Positions 44,627 through 51,956 of a stretch of 64,000 bases of DNA are shown here, in pieces; the first letter of the stretch is position 1; each line of letters starts with the position of its first letter. The stretch is taken from positions 1 to 64,000 of the forward strand of contig NZ_JAGPWD010000010.1 in NCBI RefSeq assembly GCF_018119395.1, written 5' to 3'. A model generated the notes under the pieces. It was not told the origin of the DNA. It did no database searches and was given only the letters and a program-made list of their open reading frames with translations. Both the position numbers and the translations under genes were made by a program. The DNA comes from Massilia sp. ZL223. GTDB taxonomy: Bacteria > Pseudomonadota > Gammaproteobacteria > Burkholderiales > Burkholderiaceae_D.

Positions 44627-44749
44627 CCGATGCACGCATTATAACGGCGCGCGCGCGTCTTGCAAAGGCTCATCGTGGATTACCCGCCAAACTCGGTGTT
44701 GGCCGCATGCCGCAGGGATTGCCGACAGTTCGTCAGCGACATCGGACAA

Positions 44750-45133
44750 TCAGCAGATCGATCCGTGTGTGCTCTTGCCGGTCGGGACGTCCAATCCAAA
44801 ATAGCAACTGTATCCGTCCTGATCTTGGGTACATGTGAGATCACCCCTTCGCCGTTCACGATATCCTTCGGCATCGCTGCAAGAGACTTTCGTGTCAGGA
44901 CCAATCTGGCCGAACAGCTGCTTCGCTAGTGGCCCGATGAACATGAATGCGACCTTCCTGTCTTTGCTCGTAGGTGGAATCCCTTCGGACAGCGTCCCGC
45001 CGTACACCTGAGAATCGCCTCTGAGCGGTTTGGGTCTGCCGTCCCAGGCTTCCGGTTTGGTCTTGGCCGGCTGCGCGTACGCATGGATGGCGAGGATTCC
45101 CACGACGGCGGTCATTATCAGGTGCGCGTTCAC
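44750..45133 (-). CDS. small secreted protein, candidate immunity partner of the endopeptidase
   Basis: A 127-residue exported protein: signal peptide MNAHLIMTAVVGILAIHAYAQ, then a mature domain with four Cys near the C-terminus (VSCSDAEG, DLTCTQDQDGYSCYFGLD, HGSIC), probably two disulfides, so it should be periplasmic. The pattern GGTLSEGIPPTSKDRKVAFMFIGPLAKQLFGQIG is one I associate only with uncharacterised small proteins beside peptidoglycan-hydrolase genes. Its start overlaps the endopeptidase stop by four bases, so the two are made together. A toxin without a signal peptide plus a periplasmic partner is the standard arrangement of wall-targeting effector/immunity pairs. The function is inferred from this context. 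Confidence 0.7.
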   Translation of the reverse strand: MNAHLIMTAVVGILAIHAYAQPAKTKPEAWDGRPKPLRGDSQVYGGTLSEGIPPTSKDRKVAFMFIGPLAKQLFGQIGPDTKVSCSDAEGYRERRRGDLTCTQDQDGYSCYFGLDVPTGKSTHGSIC

Positions 45134-45659
45134 GATGCAAATCCTTTCAAGAGTTCGACATGGAAGTGATCGTTGTGACCCGGGCAGCTCCTTACCCGGC
45201 CGCCCAGAGCCATCTGCACTTCAGGGTCGTTGAAAAACACTAGTTTGACCCATGGATGCTCGACAAAAAGCTGAATCAAATTGATTGTGGCGGCGCGATC
45301 GTAGAGCGCTTTATCATGGAACGAACAGCGGGCTGCTTGGCCGGTCAGGTGGTCCTTGCGGACCGGACGGCAATCCATTTCGATGCCTTTGCGGTGGGTT
45401 GCATGCTTGTCGAACTTGGCACCGCCGGCAATGCTGATGTTCCCAATCCCGAATTTGCGGTCGCAGATCGCCTGCCATTCGCGCTCGACTTTGAAGATCA
45501 CGCTGAGCAGATTAGGGTGGGCAAACTGCGCCTGGGCGCCTGTTCCGGGAACATAGTGCAGGGTTCCATATACGTAATACCCTGCTTGTTCGGCGCCTGG
45601 GGCAGCATGAAGTAGCCGCGCGATTCCCTCGGTTGAATAGGCACTCCGGCAGTGCTCAT
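45130..45659 (-). pseudogene. peptidoglycan endopeptidase (LAS-type, MepA/M15-like), single-base frameshift
   Basis: AAGGAG before ATG 45659 opens MSTAGVPIQPRESRGYFMLP-QAP in one frame; from 45591 the homologous sequence continues in another frame as EQAGYYVYGTLHYVPGTGAQ... to the TGA at 45130. One missing base near 45591-45593 explains this; the restored protein would have 176 residues. It lacks a signal peptide. Zinc-site motifs of the LAS fold are present: HATHRKGIEMDCRPVR (H-x(6)-D) and CPGHNDHFHVEL. GGAKFDKH and the FNDPEV segment also fit. Such enzymes cut peptidoglycan cross-links and serve as type VI effectors in some bacteria. A 190-residue frame from 45702 begins in the wrong frame and should not be trusted at its N-terminus. 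Confidence 0.7.
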
Positions 45660-45892
45660 GGCGTTCTCCTTGCGATATGTGAGTCCGCCATTCTTGCTTC
45701 ACTTGTGCAGTCGATGTTTGGGGGGAAGCAATCGTTGTCTAAAGCGACATGCCGACCTTGGTCAAGCGCAACTTTTTGAAGTTCGCTACGGGTTTCATGA
45801 CGAAACCGGAGCAGAGGACTGCGCCCAGAGCGTGCTCGACTTCTCGCTGGATAGCGATCTCTTGGAGGGCGACGCAAATCGGGGTGGGGATG

Positions 45893-45924
45893 AAAAAAGG
45901 GACCAGATCTCTCAATCTGGTCCC
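45893..45924 (-). terminator. terminator of tRNA-Arg copy 3
   Basis: Ten-base stem GGGACCAGAT / ATCTGGTCCC with loop CTCTCA, followed by six T on the minus strand. It is a near copy of the elements at 44510 and 46136. Confidence 0.92.
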
Positions 45925-45932
45925 TCATATTC

Positions 45933-46009
45933 TGGCGCGGCTGGCAGGAATCGAACCCACGACCCCTTGGTTCGTAGCCAAGTACTCTATCCAGCTGAGC
46001 TACAGCCGC
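45933..46009 (-). tRNA. tRNA-Arg(ACG), copy 3
   Basis: Identical 77-base gene with encoded CCA. Minus-strand promoter TTGCCA-17-TATAAT at 46049-46021. Downstream, past its terminator, lies the endopeptidase islet. Confidence 0.97.
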
Positions 46010-46135
46010 CCGATGCACGCATTATAGCGGCGTACACGCATCTTGGCAAAGGTTCATCGCCATTCTCCGCAGTTTTGTGCCGGAATCGCACGCGGAAAAG
46101 GCGAAAACGGACAGCGGACATGGTGGGCCAAAACG

Positions 46136-46167
46136 AAAAAAGGGACCAGATTTTTCAATCTGGTCCC
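46136..46167 (-). terminator. terminator of tRNA-Arg copy 4
   Basis: Eleven-base stem GGGACCAGATT / AATCTGGTCCC and six T on the minus strand, identical in stem to the copy 2 terminator. Confidence 0.93.
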
Positions 46168-46175
46168 TCATATTC

Positions 46176-46252
46176 TGGCGCGGCTGGCAGGAATCGAACC
46201 CACGACCCCTTGGTTCGTAGCCAAGTACTCTATCCAGCTGAGCTACAGCCGC
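46176..46252 (-). tRNA. tRNA-Arg(ACG), copy 4
   Basis: Identical 77-base gene. The -10 is TATAAT (46269-46264); the -35 region (TTCCGG, 17 bases away) is weaker than in the other copies. It is the first of the four in the direction of transcription. Confidence 0.97.
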
Positions 46253-46362
46253 CCGAGGCACGCATTATAGCAGCGACATTTTATTTCCGGAAGTCTCATT
46301 TTCTTTCTCAGCCTTCATCGCCTCTGGTAGATTAGGCGAACGGGTTTCAAGAACGGAATACT

Positions 46363-49300
46363 ATGTCGGGATTCACCAGGGCCGCGCGCGTCGGCCTGCA
46401 TCGCCTCCTGCCGGGACTGGCGCTTTGCCTGCTGCTGACGCTGCTGGCCACGGCGGCCGGCGCCACCCAGCGCAGCCTGCGCTTCGAGCACCTGTCGATC
46501 GAAGAAGGGCTGTCGCAGCAATCGGCCCTCACCATGCTGCAGGACCGCCAGGGCTTCATGTGGTTCGGCACCCAGGCCGGCCTGAACCGTTACGACGGCT
46601 ACCGCATGACGGTCTACCGCAACGACCCCAACGATTCTTCCAGCCTGCCGGACAATTTTGTCTCCGCCTCCTTCGAGGATGCCGACGGCCGCCTGTGGTT
46701 CGGCACCAAGGGCGGCCTCGCGCGCTTCGATGCGCGCAGCGCCCGCTTCGAGCGCTTCGTGCCGCCCGACGACCTGGAACGCCGCGGCAATCGCTCCGTG
46801 AACGCCATCGCCGCTGCGCCCAAGGGCGCCTTGTGGCTGGCGACCAGCGACGGCCTGCTGCATTTCGATCCCGCCAGCAAGCGCTTCCGCGCCTACCGCA
46901 ACGATCCCGACGACCCCTCCAGCCTGCGCGACAACCGCGTCACCTCGCTTGCCACCGACGGCCGCGGCCAGCTGTGGGTCGGTACCGAAGCGGGCCTGGA
47001 CAGGCTCGACCCGGCAAGCGGGCGCTTCACGCACTTTGCCGTCGAACCGGCGCACGACGCCCTGCGCAACACGGTGCTGACTCTCTCCATGGGCCCGCGC
47101 GAGACGCTCTGGATCGGCACCGCCGCAGGCCTCGAAGCCTGGCGCCTGGGGGAGGGCAGTCCGCAGCGCCAGCACCTCGGCCCCGCCGAAGGCATGCAGG
47201 ACGTGCGCATCATCAGCCTGTACCACGACAGCGGCGCCCAGCTATGGGTCGGCACCGACAGCGAAGGCCTCAAGTGGCGCGACCCGGCCACCGGGCGCTT
47301 CGATTCCTGGAGCCATGTCGAGAATGACCAGCACAGCCTGTCGGACAACCAGGTGCCGGCGGTCCTGGTGGACCGGACCGGCACGCTCTGGGTCGGCACT
47401 TATTACGGCGGCGTGAACCGCACCGACCTGGCCAGCGGCGGCTTCACGCGCTACGGCGACAGCCAGGGCCTGGGCCGGACCAGGGTGCGCGCCATCGTCG
47501 ACGACGGCGCCGCCGGGCTGTGGCTGGGCACCACCGGCGCCGGCCTGCTGCACCTGGACCGTGCCAGCGGCCGCGTCCAGCCGCAGCGTGACGAGCGCCT
47601 GCCCAGCGATGTGGTCACCTCGCTGGCGCGCGCCCGTGGCCGGCTGTGGATCGGCACCCCCATGGGCCTGGCCTGGCGCGACGCGCAGGGGCGCATGGGG
47701 CAGGTGGCGCTGGGACCGGGACCGGCGGCCAACTTCGTCCAGGCGATCGCCGAAGGGCGCGACGGCACGCTATGGGTGGTCACGCGCGGCGGCCTGTCGG
47801 CGCTGCCGCCCGGTTCCAACATCTCGCGCAGCTGGCGCCACGATCCCGACGATCCCACCAGCCTGGGCGACAACTACGGCTTCACGGTGCTCGAGGACCG
47901 CCAGGGCATCATCTGGATCGGCACCGAGACCGGCCTGGAGCGCTTCGACCGCCGAACCGGCGTGTTCACCCGCTTCCGCCACGATCCCCGGGATCCGGAC
48001 AGCCTGCGCCACAGCCGCGTGTACTACCTGAAGGAGTCGTCGCGCGGCGATCTGTGGATCGGCACCGCGGGCGGCCTGCACAAGATGGAAACCGCCGGCG
48101 GCCGCACGCGCTTCCGCTTCTATCCCTTCGCCAAGGGCCAGGAGGCGCTGCCGATCGGCGCCGTGCTGGAAGACGCGACCGGCGTCCTGTGGGTCAGCAC
48201 CACGGTCGGCATCACGCGGCTCGACCCGGTCAGCGGCCAGATCAAGAACTACACTTCCAAGGACGGGCTGATCGACGGTTCCTATTTCGTCGGTTCCGGC
48301 TGGCGCAGCCCGGACGGCCAGCTGCACTTCGGCGGCATCAACGGCATGAGTTCCTTCCGCCCCGAAGCGGTGCGCGACAATCCGTATCCGCCGGTGCCGG
48401 TGATCACCGACCTGCTGGTGCTGAACCGCTCGCGCGCGGACAGCCTGGGCGGCAAGAAGGAGATCACGCTGTCTTACCGCGACTCGGTATTCGCACTCGA
48501 ATTCGCCGGCCTGCATTTCGCGGACCCGCAGGGCAACCGCTACGCCTACCAGCTGGAGGGCTTCGACCAGGGCTGGGTCGACACCGATGCGCGCCGCCGC
48601 TTCGCCACCTATACCAACCTCGATCCGGGGCCCTACGTGTTCCGGGTGCGGGCCAGCAACAAGGATGGCCTGTGGAGCCAGGAGGCGGCCACCCTCACGA
48701 TCCACATCACGCCGCCGTTCTGGAAGACCTGGTGGTTCCGCGCCCTGGCGGTCATCACGGTGCTGACACTGTCCTACCTGATATACCGCTTCCGCGTACG
48801 GGTGCTGGTGCGGCAAAAGGTGCTGCTGGAACACGAAGTCGGCGCGCGTACCGCGGAATTGCTGCTGCAAAAGAATGCGGCCGAACGTGGCAAGCGCGAG
48901 GTCGAACGCCAGAAAGAGGTGGTGGAAAGGGCACACCGCGACATCGCGCTGCTGTCCGATATCGGCCGCCTGCTGACGGCCAACCTCGACAGCGAGGCGA
49001 TCATGCGTACCTTGTACGAGCATGTGGGCGCCCTGATGGACGCGCGCGGTTTCGCCGTGGCTTTGCGCCAGCCCCAGCGCGGGGTGATCGGCTTCCCGTT
49101 CGCGGTTGCAGACGGCCAGCGCTTGCCGGGCCATGAAGTCCCGGACGATCCGCGGCGCGAGCTGGTGGCCTGGTGCATGGATGGCGCGCGTGAAATCCTG
49201 GTGGGCGATCTGGCAGCCGAGCTGCCGACGATCCTGGGGTCGGACAGCGCGACCGTCCAGGCGGCCGCCCCGATGCAAGGTTCGCTCTTGTGCGTGCCGG

Positions 49301-50241
49301 TGACGGTGGGCGAGCGGGTGATCGGCGCCGTGACTGTGCAGAGTCCGGAGCTGCATGCCTACGGCCAGGTGCATCTCGATATGCTCGAGACCCTCGCCGC
49401 CTACGTAGGCGTGGCGATCGACAATGCGCGCGCCTACCAGCAGCTCAAGGAGACCCAGGCCCAGCTGGCGTCGCACGAAAAGCTGGCCTCGCTCGGCTCC
49501 CTGGTGGCCGGCGTGGCGCACGAGCTGAATACGCCGATCGGCAACAGCCTGCTGATGGCCAGCACGCTGCAGGAAAAGACCCATGCGGTGGCCACGCGTT
49601 TCGAGCAGGCCCAGCTCAAGCGTTCCGACCTGGCCGAGTACATGGCGGCGTCCACCGAGGCATCGGACCTGATCGTGCGCAGCCTGCACAACGCGGCCGA
49701 ACTGGTGAGCAGCTTCCGCCAGGTCTCGGTCGACCAGGCGAGCGCCCAGCGCCGCCGCTTCCACCTGGCCCAGGCCTGCCACGAGATTGCGGCCACCATG
49801 ATGAATACGGTGCGGCTGGCCGGCCACAGGCTGGTGGTGGAGGTGCCGCCGGGCATCGTGATGGATGGCTTCCCAGGACCCTTGGGTCAGGTGATCATAA
49901 ACTTCATCAACAATGCGATGCTGCATGCTTTCGAGCAGCCGGGTGGCACGATGAGGCTGTCGGCCGTGCAGGTGGAGTCGATGGTGCGGATCGAATTCCG
50001 CGACGATGGGCGCGGGATCGCACAGGAGCACCTGGCGCGCATCTTCGATCCCTTCTTCACAACGCGGATGGGGCAGGGCGGTACCGGCCTGGGGCTGAAC
50101 ATCGCCTACAACATCCTTACCTCGCTGCTCGGCGGCACGATCCGCGTCGAGAGCGAAATCGGGCAGGGGACGGCCTTCGTGATCGAGCTGCCCCTTTGCG
50201 CTCCGGAAGCGCGCGCCGCCGATGAGGCCACGCCTGCCTGA
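46363..50241 (+). CDS. periplasmic beta-propeller sensor histidine kinase
   Basis: A 1292-residue membrane kinase. A signal peptide (LLPGLALCLLLTLLATAAGA) is followed by ~700 residues of two-component-regulator propeller repeats: about a dozen copies of a G-x-L-W-(F/V/I)-G-T-x-x-G-L-x-R-(F/L)-D pattern, forming the two periplasmic propellers. A Y_Y_Y-type domain (YAYQLEGFDQGWVDTDARRRFATYTNLDPGPYVFRVRASN) precedes the single membrane helix at about 785-805. Then come a coiled coil, GAF (about 865-1020), HisKA (LVAGVAHELNTPIGNSLLMA, His1053) and HATPase (NFINNAMLHAF, DDGRGIAQEHLARIFDPFFTT, GTGLGLNIAYN). Unlike Bacteroides hybrids it has no receiver or DNA-binding domain. Such propellers often bind polysaccharide fragments or related ligands. 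Confidence 0.92.
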   Translation: MSGFTRAARVGLHRLLPGLALCLLLTLLATAAGATQRSLRFEHLSIEEGLSQQSALTMLQDRQGFMWFGTQAGLNRYDGYRMTVYRNDPNDSSSLPDNFVSASFEDADGRLWFGTKGGLARFDARSARFERFVPPDDLERRGNRSVNAIAAAPKGALWLATSDGLLHFDPASKRFRAYRNDPDDPSSLRDNRVTSLATDGRGQLWVGTEAGLDRLDPASGRFTHFAVEPAHDALRNTVLTLSMGPRETLWIGTAAGLEAWRLGEGSPQRQHLGPAEGMQDVRIISLYHDSGAQLWVGTDSEGLKWRDPATGRFDSWSHVENDQHSLSDNQVPAVLVDRTGTLWVGTYYGGVNRTDLASGGFTRYGDSQGLGRTRVRAIVDDGAAGLWLGTTGAGLLHLDRASGRVQPQRDERLPSDVVTSLARARGRLWIGTPMGLAWRDAQGRMGQVALGPGPAANFVQAIAEGRDGTLWVVTRGGLSALPPGSNISRSWRHDPDDPTSLGDNYGFTVLEDRQGIIWIGTETGLERFDRRTGVFTRFRHDPRDPDSLRHSRVYYLKESSRGDLWIGTAGGLHKMETAGGRTRFRFYPFAKGQEALPIGAVLEDATGVLWVSTTVGITRLDPVSGQIKNYTSKDGLIDGSYFVGSGWRSPDGQLHFGGINGMSSFRPEAVRDNPYPPVPVITDLLVLNRSRADSLGGKKEITLSYRDSVFALEFAGLHFADPQGNRYAYQLEGFDQGWVDTDARRRFATYTNLDPGPYVFRVRASNKDGLWSQEAATLTIHITPPFWKTWWFRALAVITVLTLSYLIYRFRVRVLVRQKVLLEHEVGARTAELLLQKNAAERGKREVERQKEVVERAHRDIALLSDIGRLLTANLDSEAIMRTLYEHVGALMDARGFAVALRQPQRGVIGFPFAVADGQRLPGHEVPDDPRRELVAWCMDGAREILVGDLAAELPTILGSDSATVQAAAPMQGSLLCVPVTVGERVIGAVTVQSPELHAYGQVHLDMLETLAAYVGVAIDNARAYQQLKETQAQLASHEKLASLGSLVAGVAHELNTPIGNSLLMASTLQEKTHAVATRFEQAQLKRSDLAEYMAASTEASDLIVRSLHNAAELVSSFRQVSVDQASAQRRRFHLAQACHEIAATMMNTVRLAGHRLVVEVPPGIVMDGFPGPLGQVIINFINNAMLHAFEQPGGTMRLSAVQVESMVRIEFRDDGRGIAQEHLARIFDPFFTTRMGQGGTGLGLNIAYNILTSLLGGTIRVESEIGQGTAFVIELPLCAPEARAADEATPA

Positions 50242-50271
50242 GCGCGCGGCAGGACGCCCTGTCGCTCCAGC

Positions 50272-51216
50272 TTAGAGCACGTTGCGCGCTTGCCCGGCCG
50301 CCCAGGCCTCGATATTGTCGACCAGCATGTCCGCAAGCCGCTGCATGGCGCCGCCGCTGGCCCAGGCCACGTGCGGCGTCAGGATGAAGTTCGGCAGGCG
50401 CAGGCGCAGCAGCGGGTTGTCCGGCACCGGCGGTTCCTTGCTCAGCACATCGAAGCCGGCGCCGGCGATCGTCCCCGCCTGAAGCGCTTCGGCCAGCGCG
50501 GCTTCGTCGACCAGGCCGCCGCGCGCGGTGTTGATCAGGAGCGCGTCGCGCCGCATCAGCCCCAGTTCGCGCGCGCCGATCAGGTGGCGGGTCTGCTCCG
50601 TCAGCGGCAGGTGCAGGCTGACCACGCTGGAGGTGCGCAGCAGCTCGTCGAGTTCGAGCTGTATCACGCCGCTGTCGCCGATGGGCGAGCGCGAGGTCGC
50701 GCACACTTCCATGCCGAAGGCGCGCGCCAGGTGGGCCACCTGCTTGCCGAGCGCGCCGTAGCCGACGATGCCGAGCCGGCTGCCGGCCAGGTCGCCGATC
50801 GGATGGTCGAGCAGGCAGAAGCGTGTCGAGCGTTCCCATTGGCCGGCCTCGACGTCGGCGATGTAGGCGCGCAGGTTGCGGCGCAGCGCCAGCAGCAGCG
50901 CGAAGCAATGCTCCGGCACCGAAACGGTGGAATAGTTGCGGATGTTCGATACCACGATGCCGCGCTCGCGGCAGGCCGCGAGGTCGACGTTGTCGGAGCC
51001 TGTGGCGGCAATCGCGACCATCTTCAAGTCCGGCAGCTGGGCGAGGGCGGCGGCGCGCAAGGGTACCTTGTTGGTGATGGCGATCGTCGCTCCCTGCAGG
51101 CGCTCGACCACTTCGTGCTCGGCGGTCGCTGCATGGTCCTGCCATGCGTGGGCGAAAGCGGGCGGGCGTACGTTCGCGATCAGGCTGTCGCGGTCGAGGA
51201 AGACGATACGGTGCAT
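50272..51216 (-). CDS. D-isomer-specific 2-hydroxyacid dehydrogenase
   Basis: A 314-residue NAD(P)H-dependent dehydrogenase of the glycerate/hydroxypyruvate reductase type. The start at 51216 (MHRIVFLDRDSL, with AAAGGA upstream) replaces a longer frame. The nucleotide loop is LGIVGYGALGKQVAHLARAFGMEV. Catalytic residues: Arg in NTARGGLVDEAAL, Glu in AGAGFDVLSKEPPVPDNPLL, His in LTPHVAWASGGAMQRLADM. It is related to glycerate dehydrogenase (HprA-like), which reduces hydroxypyruvate or glyoxylate; the exact substrate is not fixed by sequence. It converges with the propeller kinase, 30 bp apart. Confidence 0.9.
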   Translation of the reverse strand: MHRIVFLDRDSLIANVRPPAFAHAWQDHAATAEHEVVERLQGATIAITNKVPLRAAALAQLPDLKMVAIAATGSDNVDLAACRERGIVVSNIRNYSTVSVPEHCFALLLALRRNLRAYIADVEAGQWERSTRFCLLDHPIGDLAGSRLGIVGYGALGKQVAHLARAFGMEVCATSRSPIGDSGVIQLELDELLRTSSVVSLHLPLTEQTRHLIGARELGLMRRDALLINTARGGLVDEAALAEALQAGTIAGAGFDVLSKEPPVPDNPLLRLRLPNFILTPHVAWASGGAMQRLADMLVDNIEAWAAGQARNVL

Positions 51217-51364
51217 GGTGTCCTTTCGCAGCGGGCAAAACCGCATTGTAGAACACGTGCGCTGGCGCTAGCCATCGGGAAAAAGAGGGGCGAAGACAGG
51301 GCGGGCCTGTCTTCGTCAAATATGGCGGGGCTCGAGCGAGGGGGGCTTGAGCTCTCGGGGATTG

Positions 51365-51730
51365 TTATTTGTGTTGTGCTTCGGTCTTGGCAGCGACTTT
51401 GTCTGCCTTCGCTTCAGCTTTTGCGTGGGTCTTCTCGATCTTGGCGTCGGCTTTCTCGGCGGTCTTCTCGACCTTGGCATCCGCCTTCTCGGCAGCTTTT
51501 TCTACCTTCGCATCCGCCTTGTCGGCCTTGGCTTCGGCCTTCGCGGCCTTGGCGTCCGCCGCAGCCACTTTCTTGTCGTGCTTGGCCTCGGCCTTCGCCT
51601 CTTTCTTCTCGGCTTTGGCTTCTGCCTTGGCTTCCGGCGTGGTGGTGCTGGTGCTGGTGGCAGCGGGAGTCTGGGCGAACACGGAAGTAGCGAACAGGCC
51701 GGCAATCAGGGTAGCGACGATTTTGCTCAT
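51365..51730 (-). CDS. secreted Lys/Ala/Glu-rich repeat protein
   Basis: A 121-residue low-complexity protein. Signal peptide MSKIVATLIAGLFATSVFAQ, a short Thr/Ser stretch, then repeats of the form A-E-A-K-A-E-K / A-D-A-K-V-E-K-A to the end (TEAQHK). It should form a single long charged helix in the periplasm. No family function can be assigned; similar alanine/lysine helical proteins exist in many Burkholderiales. AAGGAAAG precedes the ATG. Internal repeats at the DNA level make this locus prone to length change. It is divergent from ligD. Confidence 0.8.
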   Translation of the reverse strand: MSKIVATLIAGLFATSVFAQTPAATSTSTTTPEAKAEAKAEKKEAKAEAKHDKKVAAADAKAAKAEAKADKADAKVEKAAEKADAKVEKTAEKADAKIEKTHAKAEAKADKVAAKTEAQHK

Positions 51731-51956
51731 AGTGTCTTTCCTTCGTTTTGGTGGATGACAAGGTGGGAGGTGTTTCCCGTGTTACTGAGCTATCAACGTG
51801 GAGGTTTGGCGCACGGTTGACGCGTTGATCACGCATTTACATCCGCTTACAAATGCCCTGATCCCATGTTGCTGCGGGCTAGGTTCGCTGCCGAACAGTC
51901 GCGCCGGGTTCACCGCCCTAGACTCAGGACATCGGATTGCCGGGGAGGTTGCCACC

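Noticed and set aside
45660-45702. Start of the endopeptidase at 45702
   Set aside because: Residues from this start do not match the protein's family pattern; the conserved N-terminus with a good ribosome site lies in another frame at 45659.
45739-45888. Minus-strand 47-codon open stretch (PICVALQEIAIQ...VGMSL) between the endopeptidase gene and tRNA copy 3
   Set aside because: It reads protein-like and could be the end of a lost gene, but it has no start, no known motif and is too short to support.
47770-50031. 753-codon open frame opposite the propeller kinase
   Set aside because: Shadow frame with repetitive His/Arg/Gly/Gln composition; the sense protein has clear propeller repeats and kinase motifs.
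51369-51820. Plus-strand frames rich in Leu/Gly/Phe opposite the Lys/Ala-rich protein
   Set aside because: They look like membrane proteins only because they are the antisense of Lys/Ala/Glu codon repeats.
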